Positions 52,659 to 64,000 of a stretch of DNA of 64,000 bases are shown here, piece after piece. Below the pieces are notes generated by a model. It ran no database searches. It was given only the letters and a program-made list of their open reading frames with translations, and was not told the DNA's origin. Source of the stretch: Eleusine coracana subsp. coracana (taxonomy: Eukaryota > Streptophyta > Magnoliopsida > Poales > Poaceae); contig CM064434.1 in NCBI GenBank assembly GCA_032690845.1, positions 10,232,108 to 10,296,107 of the forward strand, read 5' to 3'. Every line of letters begins with the position of its first letter. Positions within the stretch are counted from its first letter, which is position 1. Both the position numbers and the translations under genes were made by a program.

Positions 52659-54759
52659 GAACTCGAACGCGTCACTCGCTGCATCAACGCCTTAGCTTTT
52701 CATCTGCACCACTTAAGCAAAAACAAAAGAACAACTTGAACACAGATATGTGTTAGCCAAATAAAATTTTTCCAGTCGTGTCGATGTTGCCAAGCTTGTC
52801 AAAGAGACTCGAGCAAACAAATCAAAGCAAACTAAAAGGGAAATATTTTTGGTGGTTTTAGGATAGCAACTTTGGAGAAGAAAAGTGATAGCACAAGAGC
52901 AAATGAGTGAAGGGGGAAGTGAAATGAGAACTGTACTTTGGATGGCAAAGCACTCTCCCAGGGCACTCAATTTGTTGGAAAAAATTCCTAATGGTCGAAA
53001 ACAGCTAGTAGGGGGCCAAAATCAACCGTTGGCCAAAGGCCAAGGTCAGGGGGCCCACACCCTTTCGGCTGAACATGGGGGTTCAACCGAACCTAGGTGG
53101 GTCCCCCTGTCCCCCAATTTGGCCTATAATTCCCTTGTAGTTGTATTTCTTAAGCTACAAGGGTTAGGTCAATGGTTTGACAAAAATTTTGCTCAAAAAA
53201 TATTTTTCCGAGGTTGAAACCAAAAGCAATTTTTTGAAAATTTTGGAATGAAAAAGGCTGGAATTAATTCCAATATGCAAGTGTGTGAAATACAAATAAG
53301 CGAATGCAACTGCAAATTTGAAAAATCTAAAAGTTAGAAAATTCAAATATGCAAAAGCAAAATTTTAAGAAAATTAAATATGAGATAACTACCAATTTAT
53401 CTTTGGCAAGGGCTCACCAATTTTAAGTCCAATGAGCGGGACTCTTCTCCATTGCGTTTTAGCTCGGTGATGCGGTGCCTGAACCCAAAGATGAGGATGC
53501 AGACGACTTCTCGCGTTGGGGTTGTGGCTGTCTTTTCATAGCACATATGCGAAGCCTCTTCCTCTTGTGCCTTCCTTCCGTTGTGGTGTTGGATGGCTTC
53601 TTTCCTCCATGATGTTGTCTCCACCCTTGGCCTCCTTCTAGATGACTCTGGTTAGGGTTGTATGGCACGTCCTCTTGTCTTCTGGGGTGGTCATCCCCTG
53701 ACTGTCCCATATTACCATTGACTTTACACTTTATGTGTGAGTTTTCAGCGTGAGCTGTATCATGCATTTTCTTCTCCTTCGAGTCTTTATTCACATGCTT
53801 TGCTTCATGTGGAGGTCCAACTTAGCACTGAGCATCTCAATTTCCTTGTTGGTGTGCTCATTCCTCTTGTTGGGTTGGAGACGATCTTCATTGCACCAAT
53901 TCTTGGAGGCTATCTTCTTTACAAATGTTCTTGCTTCAGTGGCGGTAAGTGAGAAGATGGATCCTTCGACACCAGCATCAAGATAATAACGGGCTTCTGA
54001 GGTTTGCCCATTATAGAAGGTGAACAAAATCAGCCATTCATCGATTGCATGATCACGGTATCTTGCCATGTACTCTTGAAGCTTCTCCTAGGCTTCCAGA
54101 ATGGACTCTTCTTGTGCATGCTAGAAGTTTGAAATTTCCCCACGGATGGCGTGGGCGTTGCATTTTGGGGAGAATTTCTTGAGGAACGCTATGTAGAAAC
54201 TTTTCCAGTCATCGATAAAATATTTGTCATAGAACCATTGTTTCACTTCCCGCAAGAGGAAGAAGGGAAACAGACGGAGCCTGATGACATTTTGAGTGAC
54301 TCCTTCGATGGATAAAGTTTTGCACCTTTCTAGGAATTGTTGAAGGTGACCATTGGCGTCCTCGTTGGCCTTTCCACTGAATGGATTGGCCTGTACCATG
54401 TAGATTTTACTGGTTGTGGGTCTGAAGTTTCCGCCTCCAGTGCCCAGAGGCCACACTTTCAACACTGGCAGCGTAGAACTCACAAAGCACCTCTTTGGTC
54501 ATTGATGTTGAGCTTGATGGTGCGGATGTGACCGGCATGACTGTCAAGGGTATCTTGAGAATGGATGAATTGTGGTTATGCTCTTCTCAAGATTACTTTC
54601 GGATTCTCTGTGTATTTGTTCGATAGGTCAGGGTCAGCTACACACTACCCTGTTTTCACATAAAGAGAAAACAAAGAAAAGATAAACCTATCTAGACAAT
54701 GGTAATTAACATAAATATAATAGGAACAATGCTAGTGATTCTCTTTTAACCAGTGCCTT
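52659..54759 (-). pseudogene. gag: B2 gag and linker region
   Basis: 54483-54121 is the gag core: VQANPFSGKANEDANGHLQQ, VIRLRLFPFFLLREVKQWFY, FYIAFLKKFSP. The frame continues after a stop (HAQEES) in 54069-53791 with LILFTFYNGQTSEARYYLDA and an acidic coil, then 53794-53459 as a polar linker. 53396-52659 is largely non-coding, with the last part joining in frame to 38628. The gag pattern and PBS point to the Athila lineage. No protease, RT or integrase was found in either B copy, so B may be non-autonomous. Confidence 0.7.
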
Positions 54760-54776
54760 CCCCGGCAACGGCGCCA
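54760..54776 (-). other. B2 primer binding site
   Basis: Minus strand TGGCGCCGTTGCCGGGG, the PBS I associate with Athila elements (tRNA-Asp). A decayed second copy lies at about 54820-54837. Confidence 0.85.
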
Positions 54777-54784
54777 GAAATTCT

Positions 54785-56397
54785 TGCTGACATATGCTAA
54801 GTCACACCAAATAAATAGACCTGGGCAAGGCACCAGAATTACTTGTTGGTAGAACTCAATAGATGGTTAGTGTGGGCAACTTAAATCCGCAAGCGCACGG
54901 ACACCTCGTTGTTGCATTTCACCATCGGATCACTCCAATGGTTTTCATTTACAGGTCTCCCAAGGGAAGGCGGCGGTCAAGGGATAACATGTTCATAACC
55001 ATATAACAAATAATATACCAAAGTCACAGATAGGGGTAACGATAATAAAGATAATGGGTAGGTGACAGAAAGAACAATCCAACCTAACATTAACACAAAG
55101 CCTAGGTACTTCTATATTCCTGTCTAATGGTTAAATACATGCAACACATACAAGCCTAGGTCCCATTGTAAGCCAAAACAAGGAGGATTGAGCACAACAG
55201 GGCTGTCACCGCCTACTGGTTAACCTTATACTGGGACACATGACACTAGGGCTATTTTGTCCTATGCCAGTCCTAAAGTCAATCCTGTTCATGGGGGCAA
55301 ACAAATACTCATGGATATTTACCAATCTAAGGAACAAACTTACATTGTGAAACAAAACTCTCAATCCCCATGGGACTTTGACCCTTTGGATCACTAAGTC
55401 TAGAATAAGGGTACACCTAACACTAACCTGACGGATCAACAAGTCAAGTACTATAGCATGCATAACTCTGACCCTACGGATCAACAAGTAAAGGGATAGG
55501 ATATGCATAGCTTTAACCCTATGGATTAACAAGTCACGGACTAAAGCATGTCTATCCACAATTTGCATGGCATGAGTGTAAGGACGAAGGTTGACTAACA
55601 TAGATATGTGAAGCGTCTAATAACCTAACATGATTAGGCAATAACCATATACAAAGCACATGACTATCACACTACTAGTATAAGGATAAGGCATAAGGAA
55701 TAAAGAAGATAATAATATTAATAAAAGAATAAGTCTTACAAGAGAGGACTATAGTAGAACTAACCCCATGGCTCTCCAAGACTAGGTTGAGGTCCTTAAG
55801 ACTGCTCTCCTCTATCCTAAACTCCACTAGGGCCTAGAAACTAAATGTAATGCTAGAGAATGGATTCTTCTTGGTGTGTATTGAGAGTGGAGACTGTCCC
55901 CTCCTTATATGGGGGTCCAAAGGCGGTTCTGAGGTCGGTAACTCCCATCCTAAGGGGGACAACCACCTTTGGAGAGTCAATGGGAAACCGCCATAGGGTG
56001 GGGCCTAGTGGCCCCTAGCAGTTTTGGCACACTAGTCGGTGGCCCCCCTTGACTCCTCCACGGCTTAGGCCTTCTGTATGTACGTTTGGTGTTGTAGGTG
56101 GGCTATTTGATCCATGGGTATCCTCGTTAGCGGGCTCTAATTGGTTGAAGGTGTGCTTTCTCCCTTGATGGATCCATGTGATGTCCATTTGTCGCTCTCC
56201 CATTGGCTGGAATGGTATTATCATGGATCATGGGGCATTTCTCTACTCCTTTTGTATATAACACTTGCATGTACAAAAATCTCCAAGGACATGTGGAATT
56301 TTGCTATTCCTAGCTAACATGCATGGTGGGAATGTTATATCCTCCTTTATTTTGAGTAATATTGATGGTTGAAAACGGTATTTAGTGACCATCAACA
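54785..56397 (-). repeat. B2 5' LTR
   Basis: 1.6 kb, TGCTGACAT to CCATCAACA on the plus strand, homologous to the B1 LTR. The next five bases, TCCAC, are the expected target repeat. The other end of B2 is not in the window. Confidence 0.85.
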
Positions 56398-56502
56398 TCC
56401 ACCATAGTTTAGGACTCATAACACGAAGATATGAAGCCATTTTAGTTTTCCAATGAGCATAATTGGTGTCATCAAAATAAGAGACTTCACAAGAAGGATA
56501 TG

Positions 56503-58348
56503 TGCAAGGATCGAGTGACCGAGAGGGGGGTGAATCGGGAACTCGCACTATGTACCAAATTTGTCAATTTCTAAAACCGAACACTCAATCAACTCCTATA
56601 ACAATTCTAGCGGTGATCACACTAGCAATATAATAGGCCTATGAAAGGAACAACAACCTAATCATGCTAGTGAATCACATAAGACAATACAACTCATGTG
56701 CAAGCTAGTCATAAAGACACGCGGAAGCAAACAACAAGCTAGTAAGGGAGCCTCCTCATGTAAATCTATAATATGAGGAACTAGAGCACACAAGCATAAG
56801 TAGCACAATACATACAAGGGTGATCAATCAAGCCAAAGCAAATCCTATACATGCTAGCGATCTACTACGGAAGCTAAAGAACAATTAGCAAGCAAGAAGC
56901 CTAGTCATGCAATTCAAGAAGATATTCAACAAGAGCAAGGTAAGCACACAAGCATGAATAGAACGGTATGTAAATATGGAAAGTAATGCATCATAGTAAG
57001 GAGTAGAGTAAGAGATGGCTCATGATTTTTTTCTGAGCTCTCGCAAAGATGGCACCTTTCCCAAGTCCTCATTGGACCACTCCCATTGGAGTACCGGTCG
57101 CTCCCACCACCAAGTGGAGTTCTCGCACAAGCTTGCCTCCCTCGAGAACTTGCCGGACTCCCTGAGCCGACATGGGCGCTCACTATAGATGCCCCTTTCA
57201 CCAGCGGGCTCAAAATGTGTACAAACGTATGACGGCCTTCACAACCAATCGCAATAGGCTGGACCAACACCTAACCGGTCTAGGTCTCACCATAGACCAA
57301 GAGTAACAACCTAGATCACACCCTCAAGGACACCCTAGCCTTAGATGTGTATAGATGCTTAGGTTACTCTCACTAGCACTCTCAAGATACCCAATATCTT
57401 TTCCTAGTGCTCCTCTCTTGGCCCTTTGTCTCCCAACTGATGCTCCGAGCAATCCCAATGGCCAAAGGCAGTCTCCAAGACCCCAACAACGAGTTTATAT
57501 AGGCTTCCGACCTCAAACTACCCGTTGCTCCAAGAAACAACCAATCTGCACATACAAACCATACAGTCAGGTCTCTATCTAGATCGGACAGTCCGGTCTT
57601 CACTAGACGACTCCTCTAGAGTCATTGTTGTCTGTCCGCTGTCTCCTGCTATATAGACCGTACAGTTCGGTCTTCATAGCTCCAGAGCCGTTGCAGCCAC
57701 TTCCTCGTTTGTCCAGAAGTTCTCCCTATAGACCGTACAGTCCGGTCCATAGACCATATAGTTAGACCGTACAGTCTTGTCTTTACAATTCTGCTCCAAC
57801 AGATTTTCTCGCGGCCATATTCTCCTATGTTCTGGATTTCCTCCTAATGACCGGACCATCCAGTCTCTAGAACCTCTTTGTCCGGTCTCTATCTTCAAAA
57901 GCTAAAAATCTCCGTCCTCGCTTAACTTCGTCTCCTGGCTTGTTCCAGCAACTCCTTGGCTTCTCCACTACCACCTTGAGCCTGCGATTTCACTAAGCAT
58001 CCATGCACATCACTCACTAGTCATGACCTAAGAGACATGACCTAGACCCCCTTGATACTTTGGTTTTTCCAATGGACTCAAAGCCCTAACATCTAGACAA
58101 GTGTTCCAAACACTTGCTCCTAGCTCGTCCTTAGCCTTGATCCATCTTCACCAACCCTTGGACTCCATCAAGCTCCATGCTTATGGTCATTGTCATCCAT
58201 TGCCAAGGCAGCCATTGATAATCATTATAAGGTAGATAAGGTCTCCTACACGAACAACACTGGTGTAGACATTGGTCACATTTCACGTTTGTCATTCATC
58301 ACCAAAACATTCATACCTTAGGGTGACCTCAATGGTCATGATCCTTAC
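56503..58348 (-). mobile_element. Copia solo LTR with perfect target repeat
   Basis: 1,846 bp, inverted ends TGCAAGGATC / GATCCTTACA, flanked on both sides by ATATG (56498-56502 and 58349-58353). TTTATATAGG at 57493-57502 is a minus-strand TATA box. Upstream of it, at 57558-57892, is a cluster of GACCGTACAGTCCGGTC-like motifs. No internal region. Confidence 0.9.
57558..57892. repeat. GACCGTACAGTCCGGTC motif cluster in copia solo LTR
   Basis: At least seven variants: near 57560, 57583, 57656, 57728, 57760, 57848 and 57880. The best, GACCGTACAGTCCGGTC and CGGACAGTCCG, have complementary arms. They lie in U3 relative to the TATA box at 57493. Confidence 0.8.
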
Positions 58349-58454
58349 AATATGATATACAAGAGAGCAATTCATTTGACCAATCACAAATATTTTGATC
58401 CATTTCACCTTGCGACATTATTTCTCCAAATGATTAAGCCTAATTAGGTGATTA

Positions 58455-58467
58455 GGCTCTGATACCA
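58455..58467 (-). other. Copia D primer binding site
   Basis: Minus strand TGGTATCAGAGCC, two bases from the LTR edge at 58470. Initiator tRNA-Met type. Confidence 0.88.
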
Positions 58468-58469
58468 AT

Positions 58470-60473
58470 TGAAAGGACCTTAATGTTGCCTAGAGGGGGG
58501 GGGGTGAATAGATGAATAAAGTAAATTTGTAGCGGATAGAATAGATAAGTTCAGACAGGAGCAGTCCTTGTCAGCTAGGGACCAGTCCTAGTCCGGACTT
58601 CGTGATGGGAAGATGTATCAAATCATGTTTTTATCAAAATAAGCATAAATCGGCTCTTACCAAGTTGTTCTAAACATATATGTGAGAAAATACACCGAAT
58701 AAATGGAACCAACAACAAGTATAATGATAGAATAATTTGGTGTAAGCAAATCAAACACAAATATGAAGAACACGATAAAGAACATGCAAACCAATTATGA
58801 TACATGATGATTTGTTTCTCAAAGTTCAGATTCTTCAAGAATCCCACGTCTCCGTTGAGGAGCTTCAAAGAGTTAGGTTTCTTTTAACCCAAGTCCTCAC
58901 CGAGCAATCACAAAGTTCAAGCTCGGGTTTTCTTCCTTCCTTTGATTCCTTCCCTTGCAGAGATGAATCTAAACCTTGATAAACTTCCCAAGGGCCACCA
59001 CAAAGCTTGGGAGCTCACCGGACAATGCCTTACCGTCTAGGGGATAAATCCTAAAGAGTAACAAATGCCACAAAGATTGCTTGCTATAAACTTCAGTGCT
59101 CAACAATGGGGTTTTGCTATTTCTCTCTCAATCTCTCACCCAATCTCACCCACAAGGTATAGCACTAAGATATGGGGAGTGGAGAGGTTGTTTCTTGGCC
59201 TAATTGTGTGTTTCTTTACTATGGAACCAACAGGCAACAGTTGGGGACGAACGGTGGTATATATAGGAAGTTTTCAAAAGCTAGTCGTTATGTTGTGTTA
59301 GTGGTCGTCCTAGTCTAGCCACAGGGGCCATCCTAGTCCGGGCCAACATAGAACAGAACCGATATTACCGTTGTGAGTCCCTCAATCATTTTAGTCCAGG
59401 TAAACCCGTCTTAGTCTGACTGACCCCAGACCCCATCCTAGTCTAGGTTTGGCCATCCTAGTTCGGGTCAGGCGAAACCAGAATCAAAATGGTTCTGGAC
59501 CAAGCCGAGCCATCCTAGTTCGGCTGGATCCGTTCAAGTCCGGGAGTACCCAGAAAAAATTGCATAACTTTTACTCCTCCTAAAGTCCGATTTAGGTGAT
59601 CTTGGGATCTATGGAAAAATAATTCAGAGGGCTATTCATCCTCACTAAGAACAAGCCCTAAATGACTCAAAGAAATGTTAAGATCTCACAAAATTTTGTT
59701 AGATCATTTTGAGCACTGAGACATAAGCAAAGCTATCAACATTGCATCCCTCTTGATAGTACGACATTTCTAAACTCAAAAGAAAATAGAAAATTGTGCC
59801 AATAGGAACACCTTCATGTCATAATATTTCCTTATCTTGAGGGTTGTCAATGCATGAGCATTTCACCATTTGATCATTTAGTTGTCGATCAACTATTGAT
59901 AAGCGTATATGTCCAACAATATTATACCTTTGCCTTGAGCATGTCCACTTGAGATTTTAGATTTGATGTTTATCCACTCATAAAGTGTGACCGTAACCTT
60001 TCCTTTTCCTTGAGCATGTACACATGATATTAGGCTTGATGTTTATCAACTCATGAAGTGTATGTGACCACTTTCATTTTTTCATCCCACTTAATATTCT
60101 TTAACATGTGAAATCCAACAATGCTCTTACTTTCAATTTCCCTTGATGTGAGTAAACCAATGAATACCATCTTCGTGCACATGGTCCATCGTAGCCAAGT
60201 CTTCCATGGTGCAAATGAGTGATCTAGATAATCCATAGCTTCACATAGTCTAGCATGGTTCATGGCGCTAAACCTACACTTGCTCTTTTCACCATTGCCT
60301 TTGGTTCTTTGGCACCAAGCCTCTTGCTTGCCCTTCACCCTTGCACATCCTCCATCACAGCCAAGTCTTGCTCAACCTTCACCGCCTTTCCATGTAATGC
60401 TACTTTGTATCCATCATCATCAATATCCTCACTATTATTTCAATAACCAAGTTGATGTATTCCTTTTCTCAAG
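58470..60473 (-). repeat. Copia D 5' LTR (interrupted by element F)
   Basis: Starts TGAAAGGACCTT. TATATATAGG at 59258-59267 is the minus-strand TATA box. A cluster of CATCCTAGTCCGG motifs at 59300-59545 lies upstream of it. At 60473 element F begins, so the rest of this LTR lies beyond the window. A diverged ~75-bp repeat built around CTTGAGCATGT...GATGTTTATC occurs at about 59932 and 60007. Confidence 0.82.
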
Positions 60474-63400
60474 TGTCACTCCTGGTTTTAAGGCCAAAAC
60501 TGAAAGCAAGACTATATGTGTGTCAGGATCAAGTTTCACACATATAGAATCAAAAGTGAGTAAATAGTAAAACCAATGTTATTATTATTAATACCTTAAA
60601 TCATTATTGCATAACATGGATTATATCAAAACATAGTAATCCTCATCCACACAGTCCATCTTGCAAGCATCGTCTGAGCAGCAGTAATATAGCAACCACA
60701 ACATAGGGAAAACTAAAATGCATGAGTACATAAAGTACTAAGCAAGTGGGGGAAGGTAATGACATGCAGGATAAAAACAAGAATCGGCTTAACATGGGTT
60801 TCCTGAACTATGCACCTTAGCCTATGACTCTAATTATACAAGCATCCTATTTACTAGGTGCAAAGTAGCCCCGATAGGTTAACCATCCGTCCAACACTAT
60901 CGGTTGCTCACCGATAGCAAACCTATGAGTTACCCACCCATTCCAGAACACTACAGGTTACCCACCTGTAGCTACCACCCAAATCCGGTTACCCACCAGA
61001 TCCACCCAACCATCCATCTAATCATGTGAGGATCCAAGTCACTCTTGACTATGACCACGACTGTTATAATAGTTTTACACTCTGTAGAGGTTGCACGACT
61101 TTACCCACAGGTTGGTGATTCCATCACATGTAGGTGACTAAAGTCTTCCTGTTTCCAACACACTACCATAGGTGTGAGGCCAAAAGATCATCACATGGTC
61201 TTTCAAAGAGCTCTCCAGCTTGCAAAATGTCCCCGCTAAGGTTTCACCGTTGTGGGATTAACCATCCCTATAGAAGCCCCCTTTGGTGCTGTAGCTAGAA
61301 GCATATCCTTCATCACCTGAGGCCGAAAGTAACCATCTCATCCTCCTTCCTTGAACGCCTGCAAAACTGGGAAGGTACTACCACAATCTAGATAGTACAT
61401 TACATGTACCTATGCATACCCGCACCATCATCAACATCTTCCTGCTTGGCTCACCTATAATCCTTGTTGCTAAAAAGATTACCAACCCAAGTGATGAATA
61501 GGTTATAGTTAATTATAGTCAAGTTTATTATTATTCATTTTTATACGCCCAAAGTATTGCACTAGCATGACATACCCAAACTCAACCACCAAGTCCCAAA
61601 CCAGGCGACATGGATAGGATAACTCAAATCTAGGCAACCCTAACATAGAATTCAAAATTAGACAAGCATGCATGAAAAGTAAACTAGTATCCCTAATAGG
61701 TGCAATATGATCAAGGACACTTGACTTGTTCTCCCGCTAGCTGCTGCTCAAAATCAAGATCCTAGAAATTCTGGAGCTGCTCAATATCGATAAATACCAG
61801 AAACATAAAACACAAAAAAAAATAAGGAACAGCACACCAAATATTACGTAATGACTATGAACACAGTTCCAAAAGATAGTACGTGTTCTTACAATTCCCT
61901 GAGCGCAAAAATCACCAAAATCGGAGTAACGGTTGAAAAATTATGCTAGTTTGATGTTCTAAGGGCTAAAAAGTAAAAATATGAAGGTTTAGGGACCTAT
62001 TTGTAATTTTATAAAATTATAGAAACTAAAGTGTAATTATTAGGACAAAAAAGTAATTACAAAAGTCTAGGGTTGTTTCTACAAAATTTTAGGACCTAAA
62101 CATAATTTATATTAAGTATAGGGGGCTAAGTGTAAAACAATAGGGGTAAAATATAAATAAATATAAGATCAGGGGTGTTTGTGTAAAATTCCAGCACTAA
62201 AATAATATTTATGAAAAGTTCAGGGGCTATAATATAACTAACTAAAGGTTGTGTAGAAATTTTGGATTAGAAACTAATTAGGACAAAGCATTGGGGCTTA
62301 GGTGCAAAATTTGATATTATCCTAGAATTAATGGATTTAAACTAAATACAAAAAATATGGACCGAATCCACATGGTTCATGGACCGGCCCAGGGGCTCTA
62401 GTCCACAGTCCACGGTGGACCAGGGGACATACCCATTCATGGTTCTATTTTGGGTCGTGCATCTAGAATCGGACGGCTAAGGGGGCTTTGGCGAGGCAGG
62501 CGGTGGCCGGCGGCTATAGGCGGCGGCGTGGAGGCGGTTGCTTGCCGGAGATTGGCCGGAATGGCTTTCTGGCAGCCGGTTCCTTGCAGTGAGAGGACGT
62601 GAAGAGAGATGGTAGTGCACCTGCAAAAGAGGAGGAGCAAGTTAGGCGGGCGCGAGGTGGCCGGGAAAACGAAATGGCATGAGGCGGCGCTTTTAACCAG
62701 AGATGGTGATCATGACGGTCGTTGTGAAAATTTTACAAGGAATAGAGGACATGGATGCGTGCAGAGGAAGGCGGTAGGGAAGGGCGACGTCATGGGCTAT
62801 TTTTATAGGAGGATGGATGGGGAGATTGAGTAGACGTAGGCTCACCGAAGTTCAATGGCCGATGGTGGCTATTGATAGGTATTAGGCCGCACGAGTGCGC
62901 GATTAAGGCCATTGATGGCCGGGTAGTGGAGAGGCGAAGTGAGGCGACTGTTTGCGAGCTCGGTGCGGCTTTTCGGAAGGCGGAGAGGTAGAAAACAGAG
63001 GCCCATCAGCGGTCGGTTTCCTGGTGGTGATAGGGAGAGAGAGAGGCAGGAGGACGGAGACGACAGGGTGGCGCTGAGTAGTCAGTAAGCGTAGGGGCCG
63101 TGGTAGGCTGCAGGCTGCGCAAGCGGGAGCGGGCTGCGGTGAAGCTGGGCTGGCCGAGCGCTAGGCTGTGCACGCGAGTAGGCCACGCCAGGCACATTGG
63201 TGGGCCAGGGAGGCTGGTGACCTGGCGGCTATGGCTATGGGCCGATAAAGAGAGAGGAGAAAAGAAAGATAGGCCCGTCGGAGTGGGAACTGGCCCATGG
63301 CCGAAACAGCGAGGAGAAGGAAAAGAAATGGGCCTCGAGGTGGAGATTTGGCCCAAACAATTATCTTCTATTTCTTTTGAAATTCTAACTAAATCCAAAG

Positions 63401-63614
63401 CGATTTCTAGTCGTACTTTAAAACTATTTTGCACCCAAATGAAAACACCTACTGCAATTCTATCTAGCATGAATGCAGCAAACACAAAATAGTTTTAATT
63501 ATTTAATTTTAATAAATTAAGAAAATAATCTTTGTAGCTAAAGAAAAACATTACCACCCTATTTAAAATAAGACTAAATTAATAATTTAAAAATATCAAA
63601 AATATGGTGTAACA
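60474..63614 (-). repeat. Element F 3' LTR
   Basis: 3,141 bp; plus strand TGTCACTCCTGG to GGTGTAACA. Has hairpins at 60897-60917 and 60951-60971, the micro-ORF at 60659-60621, an AT-rich middle with GGGGCTA/GGACCTA phrases (61980-62330) and a GC-rich U3 (62400-63350). Confidence 0.87.
60621..60659 (-). CDS. Conserved micro-ORF in element F LTR (MDCVDEDYY)
   Basis: ATG at 60659, stop at 60623-60621. Preceded in phase by CSDDACK. Third member of the group with 16420-16449 and 52410-52442; one Tyr is Cys here and the stop is later. Confidence 0.45.
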   Translation of the reverse strand: MDCVDEDYYVLI

Positions 63615-63628
63615 AACCTACCCCCTTA
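63615..63628 (-). other. Element F polypurine tract
   Basis: Minus strand TAAGGGGGTAGGTT directly before TGTTACACC of the LTR. Fixes the LTR as the 3' one and the element on the minus strand. Confidence 0.85.
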
Positions 63629-64000
63629 GGATGAATCTTGCCCTCGAGATTCGGGTTGATCGGGAAATGTGCATAGTGTAATGGAGCAATCATACGGAAG
63701 AAGAAGCCACTTGCTATGCACATACGATACTTCTTGACCCTCAAAATTTGGCCATACAAAAGTACGCTGCATAAATCATTTTATTTATTCAATAAAAACA
63801 CATTTTCTAAAAAGAGAGGAATAAATTTAAAGATTCAATTAGATATAGTCTAATCATGATTTTCCAAAACTATAAATTTGTAACATGGAAAAGTGGTTGG
63901 CTTAATATGCTTCCTTGGATTTTATTTGGTCATTCACGGTCTCCCCCTGTTCCCCTACCTCCCGACGTCGTCGCCACTAACCCCGTCGACCGATGCAAGG

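Larger units (their letters stand above)
56398..58469 (-). pseudogene. gag: Copia D gag start, split by a solo LTR
   Basis: Start ATG at 58418 on the minus strand, 37 bp past the PBS (58455-58467, TGGTATCAGAGCC). The gag N-terminus runs 58418-58349, is interrupted by the solo LTR 56503-58348, and resumes at 56502 with YFDDTNYAHWKTKMASYLR, a classic copia gag start. At 56397 it is interrupted again, by B2. The reading frame is open across these pieces, so the gag was whole when it was hit. Confidence 0.82.
60474..64000 (-). mobile_element. Tekay/Del-type gypsy element F, 3' end
   Basis: 3' LTR 60474-63614, PPT 63615-63628, then internal sequence to the window end. The internal end, minus strand, reads CTCGAGGGCAAGATTCATCC before the PPT, which I recall as the usual 3' end of Tekay/Del-type polyproteins and their untranslated tail. 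No coding domain is reached. The LTR is the inverted relative of solo LTR 1. Confidence 0.85.

Noticed and set aside
63006..63492. Two overlapping frames of 130-159 codons
   Set aside because: Opposite strands of the GC-rich U3 of element F LTR; composition effect.

Overview
The window is intergenic heterochromatin-like DNA from a grass (Poaceae) nuclear genome. The evidence is wall-to-wall LTR retrotransposons of plant lineages: SIRE-like Ty1/copia, and Tat-like, Athila-like and Tekay/Del-like Ty3/gypsy. Their plant-type primer binding sites match tRNA-iMet and an Athila-type tRNA, short direct repeats flank most insertions, and there is no host gene, tRNA, rRNA or CRISPR array. Every retrotransposon coding region is broken by stops, frameshifts, deletions or later insertions. 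Lineage names rest on recalled motifs, not on a database search. Layout, outermost to innermost: copia D (minus strand; 5' LTR from 58470, gag start 58418) was entered by Athila-like element B2 at 56397 and by a copia solo LTR (56503-58348, repeat ATATG). B2 (5' LTR 54785-56397, gag to the left) runs left to 31527 and holds a long-LTR solo LTR (38629-52658, repeat GAACT), which itself holds Tat-like element C (41537-51402, repeat GGTTA). B2 also holds a truncated plus-strand gypsy element E (about 31700-37924) and, at 31526, a second Athila-like copy, B1. B1 (5' LTR 29725-31526) was entered by Tat-like element A (2397-28891). A was entered by copia A (4001-16963, repeat RTGGT) and by a small hAT-like MITE (27428-27626). 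The right LTR of copia A was entered by a Tekay-type solo LTR (13192-16675, repeat CGGCA). At the deepest point the nest is six layers. At the right end a minus-strand Tekay-type element F (3' LTR 60474-63614, PPT, 3' internal end) interrupts the copia D LTR and runs off the window. The left end (1-2396) is the remainder of B1 plus gypsy debris. How the parts relate: elements A and C each carry gag-pol on the minus strand and, between integrase and 3' LTR, a separate gene on the plus strand. In C this has six putative exons with GT/AG borders. It starts with a region resembling the plant 'putative gypsy type transposon' domain and continues into coiled coil. It converges on pol. In A the convergent junction carries eight 109-bp tandem repeats and the gene's end carries a 615-bp tandem duplication. 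The long LTRs of three Tekay-type copies share a run of hairpins whose stems differ while staying complementary, and a very short reading frame whose differences are mostly synonymous. These two LTR features, the antisense genes, and a primer-binding-site repeat in the Athila-like family are the most unusual things in the window.
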